Positions 5,385 to 11,667 of a stretch of 11,667 bases of DNA are shown piece after piece. The position numbers and the translations under genes were made by a program. Position 1 is the stretch's first letter. Every line of letters begins with the position of its first letter. The notes beneath the pieces are model-generated. The model was not told the DNA's origin and did no database searches. It saw only the letters and a list, made by a program, of their open reading frames with translations. Source of the DNA: DATDMG01 sp036518955 (GTDB lineage: Bacteria; Actinomycetota; Actinomycetes; Actinomycetales; Kineosporiaceae). The DNA is taken from NCBI GenBank assembly GCA_036518955.1, contig DATDMG010000227.1, positions 1-11,667 on the forward strand, in the 5' to 3' direction.

Positions 5385-7286
5385 GTGAGTGCAGCGGCGG
5401 ACGACTTCCCCGACATCTGGCGCCGGGCGCTCGATGCGCTGGAGATCTCCGGCGTCACGCCGCAGCAGCGCGCGTTCGTCCGGCTCGCCCGCCCGGTCGG
5501 TCTCCTCGACGGGACGGCACTCCTGGCCGCGCCGAACGACCTCACGAAGGAGGTTCTCGAGCAACGGATGCGGGAGAGCATCATCGAACTGCTCTCCGCG
5601 GAGCTCGGCCGCCCCGTCCGCCTCGCCGTCACGGTCGATCCCACCATTGCGACGAGCGCTCCGCCCATGGCGGTGTCCCCGCCCGTCGGCCCGATCGCCG
5701 ACCCTGGCCGCGACGTCATCGACGTCCGCGGCTACGACCGCGCCGAGCGCCGTGCCCCGTACCCTCCCACCCAGCCGTATCCGCCCACCTCGCCGCCGTT
5801 CTCGCCGCCTCCGGCGTACCGGCAGAGCTACCCCGCCGACTACGGTCCGGACTACGCCTCCGGCTACCGGTCCAATGACGGCTACCTTCCGCCCGGCGAC
5901 GCCGGAGCGCTCGGCGAACCCACGCTCTTCAGCGAGCACCTCGCCGACGAGGCCGACCGCCGGGAGCGCCGCGAGCGACCGGATCGGGTGGACGGCGTTC
6001 TCGATGGGCGCTTCGACGACCGGTCCGACCGCCTCGGCGAGTCGGCGTTCGACCGGCAGTACGACGGCGGGGGTGACCTCGCCCGTGCCGGCCAGCCCGC
6101 GGACGGCGGCGACCCCGGCCGGGACGGGCTCGGCTCCCGCGTCGCCCACCCGGAGCTGGCCCACCCCGAGCTCGCTCCGGACCGCTCTGCAGCCGATCTG
6201 GCCCGGCCGGGCACCGGGCGCGGCGCCTCGCGCCCGTCCGGCTCCGCCGAACCAGCCCGGCTGAACCCGAAGTACACGTTCGAGACGTTCGTCATCGGTG
6301 CCAGCAACCGGTTCGCCCACGCCGCTGCGGTCGCAGTCGCCGAGGCGCCGGCCAAGGCGTACAACCCGCTGTTCGTCTACGGCGAGTCCGGCCTGGGCAA
6401 GACGCACCTGCTGCACGCGATCGGGCACTACGCGCACAGCCTCTATCCGGGAGTCCGGGTGCGCTACGTGAACTCCGAGGAGTTCACCAACGACTTCATC
6501 AACAGCATCCGCGACGACAAGGCCAGCGCGTTCCAGCGTCGCTACCGGGACGTCGACGTGCTGCTGATCGACGACATCCAGTTCCTGCAGGGCAAGGTGC
6601 AGACGCAGGAGGAGTTCTTCCACACCTTCAACACCCTGCACAACGCCAACAAGCAAGTCGTGATCACGTCCGACCTACCGCCCAAGCAGCTCGCCGGCTT
6701 CGAGGAACGGATGCGGTCCCGGTTCGAGTGGGGGCTGATCACCGACGTCCAGCCGCCAGACCTCGAGACCCGGATCGCGATCCTGCGGAAGAAGGCCATC
6801 GGAGAGCGGCTGCAGGTACGCGACGACGTCCTGGAGTACATCGCCAGCAAGATCTCCACCAACATCCGCGAGCTGGAGGGGGCCCTGATCCGGGTCACCG
6901 CCTTCGCGAGTCTGAACCGACAACAGGTCGACCTCTCGCTGGCCGAGATCGTGCTCAAGGACCTGATCCCGGCCGACGACACGCCGGAGATCACCACTGC
7001 GACGATCATGGCGCAGACGGCGGCCTACTTCGGGCTCACCATCGAGGACCTCTGCGGCTCCTCCCGCTCCCGCGTTCTCGTCAACGCCCGGCAGATCGCG
7101 ATGTACCTCTGCCGGGAGCTCACCGATCTGTCCCTGCCGAAGATCGGGCAACAGTTCGGCGGCCGGGACCACACCACAGTCATCCACGCGGACCGCAAGA
7201 TCCGCACCCTGATGGCTGAGCGCCGGTCGATCTACAACCAGGTCACCGAGCTGACGAACCGCATCCGGCAGACCGCGCGCGGCTGA
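5385..7286 (+). CDS. dnaA: Chromosomal replication initiator protein DnaA
   Basis: 633 residues from GTG 5385, with GGAGG nine bases upstream; an in-frame ATG at 5301 is rejected because the extra 28 residues are unlike DnaA and lack a ribosome-binding site. DnaA is the AAA+ ATPase that binds DnaA boxes, oligomerises and melts oriC. Domain I (about 1-90) begins with DDFPDIWRRALDAL. Domain II (about 90-292) is a long disordered linker, first rich in Pro/Tyr (YPPTQPYPPTSPP), then in Asp/Arg; such length is usual in actinomycetes. Domain III starts near LNPKYTFETFVIG (293) with Walker A GESGLGKTH (333-341) and Walker B LLIDDIQFL (393-401). Domain IV ends with the DNA-binding signature GGRDHTTVIHADRKI (592-606). 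It is followed by oriC and dnaN. A perfect DnaA box upstream suggests autoregulation. Confidence 0.98.
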   Translation: MSAAADDFPDIWRRALDALEISGVTPQQRAFVRLARPVGLLDGTALLAAPNDLTKEVLEQRMRESIIELLSAELGRPVRLAVTVDPTIATSAPPMAVSPPVGPIADPGRDVIDVRGYDRAERRAPYPPTQPYPPTSPPFSPPPAYRQSYPADYGPDYASGYRSNDGYLPPGDAGALGEPTLFSEHLADEADRRERRERPDRVDGVLDGRFDDRSDRLGESAFDRQYDGGGDLARAGQPADGGDPGRDGLGSRVAHPELAHPELAPDRSAADLARPGTGRGASRPSGSAEPARLNPKYTFETFVIGASNRFAHAAAVAVAEAPAKAYNPLFVYGESGLGKTHLLHAIGHYAHSLYPGVRVRYVNSEEFTNDFINSIRDDKASAFQRRYRDVDVLLIDDIQFLQGKVQTQEEFFHTFNTLHNANKQVVITSDLPPKQLAGFEERMRSRFEWGLITDVQPPDLETRIAILRKKAIGERLQVRDDVLEYIASKISTNIRELEGALIRVTAFASLNRQQVDLSLAEIVLKDLIPADDTPEITTATIMAQTAAYFGLTIEDLCGSSRSRVLVNARQIAMYLCRELTDLSLPKIGQQFGGRDHTTVIHADRKIRTLMAERRSIYNQVTELTNRIRQTARG

Positions 7287-7299
7287 TCACGGCTGATCA
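7280..7299. repeat. 10-bp tandem repeat over the dnaA stop codon
   Basis: The unit cggctgatca occurs twice in direct succession (7280-7289 and 7290-7299); the first copy contains the dnaA TGA. A related ctgatcgg follows at 7301. It is probably a local slippage duplication. Confidence 0.8.
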
Positions 7300-7329
7300 T
7301 CTGATCGGCTCACATCGCGCGCCCGGCGG

Positions 7330-7365
7330 GCTGTCCGGCCCCGAGGAGCTGTCCGGCCCCGAGGA
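7330..7365. repeat. 18-bp perfect tandem duplication at the dnaA-proximal end of oriC
   Basis: The unit gctgtccggccccgagga occupies 7330-7347 and again 7348-7365 with no mismatch. It is GC-rich, lies 44 bp after dnaA and is unrelated to the DnaA box. Confidence 0.9.
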
Positions 7366-7508
7366 CCGGGATCGACCCGGCGTCCTCCTCGTGTGGCGGG
7401 GACGCAGCGGGGAGTTACCCACACTATTCACAGGCACCCGTGGATAACCGGCGAGGGACGCCGACCGCTCCACCAGGCACGGCGGCGCCGGGGACGCACC
7501 CTCAAACC

Positions 7509-7523
7509 ACTATCAGTGATAGT
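7509..7523. promoter_or_regulatory. tetO-like palindrome inside oriC
   Basis: ACTATCAGTGATAGT is a perfect 7-bp inverted repeat around a central G. Its inner 13 bases, CTATCAGTGATAG, are identical to the core of the TetR operator of Tn10-type tetracycline systems. The half-element AGTGAT recurs at 7535-7540, exactly 20 bp after its copy at 7515-7520. It lies in the most A+T-rich patch of oriC. A TetR-family or other dimeric regulator could bind, but no such gene is in the window. Confidence 0.5.
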
Positions 7524-7587
7524 CCACCACCCATAGTGATGACAGGCTGACATTGACACGCATTCGTGCACAGTGTGGGGACAAGCC

Positions 7588-7596
7588 TGTGGACAA
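7588..7596 (-). promoter_or_regulatory. Perfect DnaA box in oriC
   Basis: TGTGGACAA is the exact complement of TTGTCCACA, the form favoured in high-GC actinobacteria. A one-mismatch box precedes it by 12 bp (7576-7584) on the same strand. Confidence 0.88.
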
Positions 7597-7641
7597 CCCG
7601 CTGAGAGCCTCCCTCGGACGACCGCTCGCTCATCCACGACT

Positions 7642-7692
7642 GGTGGACAACCTGTGGAAAAGCGTGGACAACCGCCGGCCAGCTGTGGACCC
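7642..7692 (-). promoter_or_regulatory. Helically phased array of DnaA boxes
   Basis: Four boxes on the same strand start at 7642 (GGTGGACAA), 7653 (TGTGGAAAA), 7663 (CGTGGACAA) and 7684 (TGTGGACCC). The first three have one mismatch and the last has two. The steps of 11, 10 and 21 bp keep them on one face of the helix. Such arrays favour cooperative DnaA filament assembly; that function is inferred. Confidence 0.7.
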
Positions 7693-7829
7693 ACGGCCCC
7701 TGCCGGTGCATCCGGTACACAGCTGGTGGGCGGCGTCCGTCTTCCATCCACCGCCCGTCCCCCGGCCGACCTCACGCCGTCCACCGCCCGTCCACCGGGC
7801 ATCCGCACGACGACCAGGCCAGACGCCGG

Positions 7830-7838
7830 TTGTCCACA
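7830..7838 (+). promoter_or_regulatory. Perfect DnaA box in oriC (dnaN-proximal)
   Basis: TTGTCCACA is an exact match, in the opposite orientation to the main cluster. It is followed at 7841-7890 by a stretch of about 50% A+T, an arrangement that resembles a box next to an unwinding element. Confidence 0.88.
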
Positions 7839-8151
7839 GCATGCACAAGGGTGAAGACGACAAACCTAGAGAGAGACCACCTTGGACCATCCACCCACAC
7901 TCTGCTTCCCGGCCCTCCCGCTGCGTACGCCAGCAACCCAGCCAGCAGGTCCATCGGTCGATCCAGCCGCCAGGTTCACCCCGACTCCCCGACTCGCGTA
8001 CTGTCGGGAGGGCAGGCCCGGCCGCCGGGCCGCCGACCGCAGGGCACATCGTCCGCACCCTGACCCCTGACCCCGGTCCGGGACGCCGCCGGCACGACGG
8101 GCGGGGTGCTCCCCCAGCCAGACCATCCACACCGAGGGAGAGGCGGAACCC

Positions 8152-9276
8152 GTGAAGCTCCGGGTCGAACGTGACGTCCTGGCCGAAGCTGTCACCTGGA
8201 CCGCCCGGGCACTGCCCAGCCGGTCCCCCGTGCCCGTGCTCACCGGCCTCCTCCTGGACGCCGAGGCGGAGGGCGTGCTGCGGCTGTCGAGCTTCGACTA
8301 CGAGATCTCCGCCCGCATCGAGGCACCGGCCGAGGTTCTCGACGGCGGCACGGTGCTGGTCTCCGGCAAGCTCCTCGCCGACATCTGTCGCTCGCTCCCG
8401 GGCCGACCGGTCGACCTCACCACCGACGGGTCCCGGGTGTCGCTGGTCTGCGGCGCGAGCAGGTTCACGCTGCTCACCATGCCGGTCGAGGACTACCCCA
8501 CCCTGCCGGCCATGCCGGACGGCTCCGGCAGCATCGCCGGCGACGTCTTCAGCCAGGCGGTGGCGCAGGTGAGCGTGGCCGCCAGCCGTGAGGACTCCCC
8601 ACCCATGCTCGCCGGGGTCCGGATGGAGATCGACGGCAGCGACCTCACCCTCCTGGCCACCGACCGGTACCGGCTCGCGATGCGGACGATCCCGTGGCGA
8701 CCGGCCGCACCGGACGCGTCCGCGGTCGCCCTTGTCCGCGCCCGCACGTTGTCCGAGGTCTCCAAGACCTTGGGAGCCGGCGGCGACGTGACCCTCGCCC
8801 TCTCCAGGTCCGGCGAGAACGGGTTGATCGGCTTCGAGGCCGGCGGGCGGCGGACGACGTCGCTCCTGATGGATGGCGAGTACCCGCGCGTCCGCTCGTT
8901 GTTCCCCGCCGAATCCCCCACGTACGCCGTCCTCGAGGTGCAGTCACTGATCGAGGCCGTGCGCCGGGTCAGCCTGGTCGTCGAGCGGCACACCGCCGTC
9001 CGGCTCGGCTTCACCGAGGGCGCGCTGACGCTGGAGGGCGGTCAGGGCGAGGACGCGCAGGCCAGCGAGGCGATCGAGGCGACCCTGGTCGGCGAGGAGA
9101 TCTCGATCGGCTTCAACCCCCAGTACCTGCTCGACGGGCTCGCAGCGCTGGGCACGCCCTTCGTCAGACTGTCCCTCACCGCCTCCAACAAGCCCGCCGT
9201 CATCACCGGTCGCGCTGAGCCCGACGGTGCGGACGACGACAGCTACCGCTACCTCCTGATGCCGATGCGACTGTGA
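8152..9276 (+). CDS. dnaN: DNA polymerase III subunit beta (sliding clamp)
   Basis: 374 residues from GTG 8152, with GGGAGAGG eight bases upstream. The beta clamp is a ring-shaped dimer, each subunit of three similar domains, that tethers polymerase III and other partners to DNA. The start MKLRVERDVLAEAVTW, the segment RSPVPVLTGLLLDA, the region DRYRLAMRTIPW in the middle domain and the terminal YRYLLMPMRL are all typical of DnaN; the terminal MPMRL is the family's hallmark. The length is normal. It is the first gene after oriC and is probably transcribed from a promoter in the oriC gap. Confidence 0.98.
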   Translation: MKLRVERDVLAEAVTWTARALPSRSPVPVLTGLLLDAEAEGVLRLSSFDYEISARIEAPAEVLDGGTVLVSGKLLADICRSLPGRPVDLTTDGSRVSLVCGASRFTLLTMPVEDYPTLPAMPDGSGSIAGDVFSQAVAQVSVAASREDSPPMLAGVRMEIDGSDLTLLATDRYRLAMRTIPWRPAAPDASAVALVRARTLSEVSKTLGAGGDVTLALSRSGENGLIGFEAGGRRTTSLLMDGEYPRVRSLFPAESPTYAVLEVQSLIEAVRRVSLVVERHTAVRLGFTEGALTLEGGQGEDAQASEAIEATLVGEEISIGFNPQYLLDGLAALGTPFVRLSLTASNKPAVITGRAEPDGADDDSYRYLLMPMRL

Positions 9277-9317
9277 CTGCTGGATCCGCCCGGCGGCGGT
9301 GTCCGGTCGACCCCACC

Positions 9318-9341
9318 GTCGAGGGGGCCGTCGAGGGGGCC
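9318..9341. repeat. 12-bp tandem repeat between dnaN and gnd
   Basis: The unit gtcgagggggcc occurs at 9318-9329 and 9330-9341 without mismatch, in the 166-bp dnaN-gnd gap. No clear terminator or promoter was recognised in that gap. Confidence 0.85.
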
Positions 9342-9442
9342 GGCCGACACGCGCCCACACCGCCCGGGTGACCTGCTGATCGTCGCCGGAGATGACACGC
9401 TGAGCGCGAGCGTCCCGACCGCGCTACCTGGAGGAGACCGCC

Positions 9443-10354
9443 GTGCACATCGGACTCATCGGCCTCGGCAAGATGGGCGGCAACATGCGCGCCAGGCTGC
9501 GCAGACAGGGCGTCGAGGTCACCGGGTACGACCGCAACCCGGAGATCTCCGACGTGCGGTCGTTGGAGGAACTCATCGCCGCCCTGCCGGTGCCGCGGGC
9601 CGTCTGGGTCATGGTCCCGGCCGGCAAGCCCACCTCGGACACCATCACCGAACTGGGCCGGCTGATGTCGCCGGGCGACCTGGTCATCGACGGCGGCAAC
9701 TCGCGGTTCACCGACGACGCGATCCATGCCGCTGCGCTCGCGGAGCTCCGGATCGGCTACCTCGACTGCGGGGTGTCCGGCGGTATCTGGGGGCTGGAGA
9801 ACGGGTACGGGCTGATGGTCGGCGGCGACGCCGCGCTCGTCGAGCGCCTGATGCCGGTGTTCGACGCGCTCCGGCCGGAGGGCCCGCGTGAGGAGGGCTT
9901 CGTGCACGCCGGTTCGGTAGGCGCCGGTCATTACGCGAAGATGGTGCACAACGGCATCGAGTACGGCCTGATGCAGGCCTACGCCGAGGGGTACGAGCTG
10001 CTCTCGGCCAAGGACATCGTCGACGACGTCCATGGCTGCCTCAAGGCCTGGTCCCGGGGCACCGTCGTCCGGTCCTGGCTGCTCGACCTGCTGGTCCGGG
10101 CCCTCGAGCTCGACCCCGAGCTGGACGATCTCAAGGGCTACGTCGAGGACTCCGGTGAGGGTCGGTGGACGCTTGACGAGGCGATCGAGAACGCCGTCCC
10201 GATGCCCGTGCTGGCGGCAGCCCTGTTCGCCCGGTTCGCCTCTCGACAGGAGGACTCGCCGGCCATGCGCGCCGTGGCCGCCCTGCGCAGCCAGTTCGGT
10301 GGACACGCCGTGGCCGGCGCAGGGCGGACCTCGGGTACCGGGTCGGTGCACTGA
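9443..10354 (+). CDS. gnd: 6-phosphogluconate dehydrogenase (decarboxylating), short form
   Basis: 303 residues from GTG 9443, with GGAGGAG six bases upstream. The enzyme oxidises 6-phosphogluconate to ribulose 5-phosphate and CO2 in the oxidative pentose phosphate pathway. The N-terminal dinucleotide-binding motif is GLIGLGKMGGNM (4-15). The substrate motifs DGGNSRF, DCGVSGGIWGLENGYGLMVG (written here as consecutive family elements) and KMVHNGIEYGLMQAY contain the catalytic Lys and Glu. At about 300 residues it belongs to the short GndA/YqeC-like class, half a typical long form, and many short forms prefer NAD+; cofactor use here is not proven. The gene between dnaN and recF is a recurrent actinobacterial arrangement. 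It ends four bases before recF, so the two are probably co-transcribed. Confidence 0.95.
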   Translation: MHIGLIGLGKMGGNMRARLRRQGVEVTGYDRNPEISDVRSLEELIAALPVPRAVWVMVPAGKPTSDTITELGRLMSPGDLVIDGGNSRFTDDAIHAAALAELRIGYLDCGVSGGIWGLENGYGLMVGGDAALVERLMPVFDALRPEGPREEGFVHAGSVGAGHYAKMVHNGIEYGLMQAYAEGYELLSAKDIVDDVHGCLKAWSRGTVVRSWLLDLLVRALELDPELDDLKGYVEDSGEGRWTLDEAIENAVPMPVLAAALFARFASRQEDSPAMRAVAALRSQFGGHAVAGAGRTSGTGSVH

Positions 10355-10358
10355 TCGA

Positions 10359-11492
10359 GTGCACGTCACCCACCTGTCGCTCGCGGACTTCCGCTCCTAC
10401 CCGGCGCTCGAGCTTGCGTTCGAGCCGGGCGTGACGACCTTGGTGGGGCCGAACGGGCAGGGCAAGACCAATCTCGTCGAGGCACTCGGATACGTGTCGA
10501 CCCTGGGCAGCCACCGGGTCGCCACCGACGCTCCGCTGATCCGGCTCGGAGCGCAGCGGGCCGCCGTCCGCGTCGCAATCCGGCGGGGTGGGCGCTCGGT
10601 GCTGGTCGAGCTGGAGCTCGTCAGCAGTGCCCCGAACCGGGCTCGGGTGAACCGGGCGCCGGCGCGGCCGCGCGACGTCCTGGGACTGCTGCGCTCGGTA
10701 CTTTTCGCTCCCGAGGACCTGGCCCTGGTGAAGGGCGATCCGGACGGCCGGCGGCGATTCCTGGACGATCTCCTGGTCGCCCGGGCGCCCCGGTTCGCCG
10801 GCATCCGCACGGACTACGAGCGGGTGGTGAAGCAGCGGAACGCGCTGCTCAAAGCGATCAAGGCGGGGAAGGGCGACCTGGGCACCCTGGAGGTGTGGGA
10901 CGACCAGCTCGCCACGATCGGCGCCGAGCTCCTCGCCGGCCGGGTGTACCTGACCCACCTGTTGGCCCCGCACGTCTGCGCCGCCTATGCCGAGCTCGCC
11001 GGTGGCACGCTCGAGGCCGGGATCGGCTACCGCAGCACCCTCGGCGACGACATCGGCACCGAACCTCGACCGGCCCGCGAGATGCTCCGCGCGCGGCTGG
11101 TGGAGTCGATCGTCCGGCGGCGTGCGGTGGAGCTGGAGCGGGTGGTCACCCTGGTCGGTCCGCACCGCGATGAGTTGACGATCGAGCTGGGCCCGTTCCC
11201 GGCGAAGGGCTTCGCCAGCCATGGGGAGTCGTGGTCCCTGGCCCTTGCTCTGCGGCTGGCGTCGTACGAGCTGCTCCGGGCGGACCCGGGTCCGGACGGT
11301 GACGGCGAACCGGTCCTGGTCCTGGACGACGTCTTCGCCGAGTTGGACACCGGCCGGCGGGACCGGCTCAGCGCGCTGGTCGGCGACGCCGAACAGGTCA
11401 TCGTCACCGCGGCGGTGCCGGAGGATGTTCCGGTGGCGCTGCGCGGCGCCCGGGTGGACGTGAGGGCCGGGGAGGTGCACCGTATCCACTGA
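10359..11492 (+). CDS. recF: DNA replication and repair protein RecF
   Basis: 377 residues from GTG 10359. RecF is an SMC-like ATPase that binds gapped DNA with RecO and RecR and helps load RecA. Walker A is GPNGQGKT (30-37), followed by NLVEALGYVST. The middle contains the family segment LFAPEDLALVKGDPDGRRRF. The ABC signature is SHGESWSLALALRLA starting near 287, the usual actinobacterial variant, and Walker B is PVLVLDDVFAELD from 318, with a D-loop-like end. The longer upstream in-frame extension overlaps gnd in another frame and is rejected because VHVTHLSLADFRSY is the typical RecF start. No good ribosome-binding site precedes the GTG, only four bases after the gnd stop, which suggests translational coupling. 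Confidence 0.96.
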   Translation: MHVTHLSLADFRSYPALELAFEPGVTTLVGPNGQGKTNLVEALGYVSTLGSHRVATDAPLIRLGAQRAAVRVAIRRGGRSVLVELELVSSAPNRARVNRAPARPRDVLGLLRSVLFAPEDLALVKGDPDGRRRFLDDLLVARAPRFAGIRTDYERVVKQRNALLKAIKAGKGDLGTLEVWDDQLATIGAELLAGRVYLTHLLAPHVCAAYAELAGGTLEAGIGYRSTLGDDIGTEPRPAREMLRARLVESIVRRRAVELERVVTLVGPHRDELTIELGPFPAKGFASHGESWSLALALRLASYELLRADPGPDGDGEPVLVLDDVFAELDTGRRDRLSALVGDAEQVIVTAAVPEDVPVALRGARVDVRAGEVHRIH

Positions 11493-11531
11493 TCGTCCGG
11501 ATCCTGCGGACCGTGCAGGTCGTCCGGATCC
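11493..11531. repeat. 12-bp direct repeat after recF
   Basis: tcgtccggatcc occurs at 11493-11504 and 11520-11531, flanking the putative start of the next gene. No function is evident. Confidence 0.75.
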
Positions 11532-11667
11532 AGGGGGCGCGCCGGACGGCGAGGCCGAAGCCGGGCCTGACGCCGTCCGCTCGGCGCTGAACCGAGCTCG
11601 TGCCGCCGCCCGTGCCCGGGGTGTGCACCCTGGTGGCGTGGGCGCGGCGTCCAGTGCCGGGGCGCGC
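11513..11667 (+). CDS. dciA: DUF721/DciA-like protein, partial 5' end
   Basis: An open frame from GTG 11513 runs to the right edge without a stop (51 codons). It encodes AVRSALNRARAAARARGVHP, followed by a Gly/Ala-rich stretch. In actinobacteria the gene directly after recF encodes a DUF721 protein that begins with a loose acidic segment and then an alanine/arginine helix of just this kind (ALxxARAAARARG). DUF721 members include DciA, thought to help load the replicative helicase DnaB in bacteria without DnaC or DnaI. The conserved domain itself lies outside the window, so identity rests on the N-terminal helix and on position. No strong ribosome-binding site is visible and the exact start is uncertain. 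Confidence 0.65.

Larger units (their letters stand above)
7287..8151. other. oriC: Chromosomal replication origin oriC (dnaA-dnaN intergenic region)
   Basis: 865 bp without a convincing gene, between dnaA and dnaN, the standard actinobacterial origin site. Perfect DnaA boxes TTGTCCACA are at 7588-7596 (reverse) and 7830-7838 (forward). One-mismatch boxes are at 7415-7423 (forward, TTACCCACA), 7439-7447, 7576-7584, 7642-7650, 7653-7661 and 7663-7671 (all reverse). Weaker two-mismatch forms occur at 7424, 7630, 7684 and 8123. Patches of about 50% A+T at 7501-7560 and 7841-7890 stand out in this GC-rich DNA and are candidates for the unwinding element. The region also has an 18-bp tandem duplication and a tetO-like palindrome, entered separately. 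The dnaN promoter should be here too, but I found no clear one. TTGACA at 7553 lacks a matching -10. Confidence 0.93.

Noticed and set aside
5169..6656. 495-residue minus-strand open frame over dnaA
   Set aside because: It is antisense to the unmistakable DnaA coding region; long antisense frames are expected at this GC content.
7553..7581. TTGACA at 7553-7558 as a -35 of a dnaN or oriC transcript
   Set aside because: The bases 17-18 bp downstream (tgggga/ggggac) do not resemble a -10 element.
7740..7800. Additional DnaA-like boxes (ccatccacc, ccgtccacc and similar)
   Set aside because: Each has three or so mismatches. C-rich CCACC runs are common in this DNA, so they are not counted.
10131..11489. 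452-residue minus-strand open frame over recF
   Set aside because: It is antisense to recF, which has all its motifs. Shadow frame.
1..11667. CRISPR array, tRNA or rRNA genes, intact IS element
   Set aside because: No regularly spaced repeats, no cloverleaf-like tRNA sequence, no rRNA segment and no transposase with terminal inverted repeats were seen.

Overview
This window is the chromosomal replication-origin neighbourhood of a high-GC actinobacterium. The evidence is the gene order, the start-codon use (many GTG starts), the very high GC at third codon positions, an actinobacterial-type L34 protein, a DnaA with a very long linker, and a gnd gene between dnaN and recF. The genus cannot be fixed from the sequence alone; a non-Streptomyces actinomycete is likely.

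Layout: two divergent gene blocks are separated by a 565-bp gap. Leftward (minus strand) from 4819 run rpmH, rnpA, yidD, yidC, jag and rsmG. The last recognisable piece is the 5' end of what I read as parA, cut by the left edge. rnpA/yidD and yidD/yidC overlap by a few bases and are probably translationally coupled. Rightward from 5385 run dnaA, the oriC gap (7287-8151), dnaN, gnd, recF and the start of a dciA-like (DUF721) gene cut by the right edge.

The oriC gap holds two perfect TTGTCCACA DnaA boxes, at least six one-mismatch boxes (several in helical phase on one strand), two relatively AT-rich patches, an 18-bp tandem duplication, and a 15-bp palindrome with the same core as the TetR operator tetO. 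A further perfect DnaA box lies just upstream of dnaA.

The left 1.17 kb is the least ordinary part. It has three parS-like ParB sites within about 210 bp, two of them inside the reading frame of the putative parA 5' end. Between parA and rsmG, where these genes normally adjoin, lie about 970 bp of gene debris: a minus-strand protein-like segment split over three frames, and a short plus-strand relic resembling the C-terminal RT/maturase region of a group II intron protein.

Together the genes cover replication initiation (DnaA, oriC, beta clamp, putative helicase-loading DciA), gap repair (RecF), segregation (parS/ParA), ribosome and RNase P biogenesis (L34, RnpA, RsmG) and membrane protein insertion (YidD, YidC, Jag). 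Apart from the debris zone and the operator-like palindrome in oriC, this is a conserved housekeeping region. I found no evidence of a new multi-gene system.
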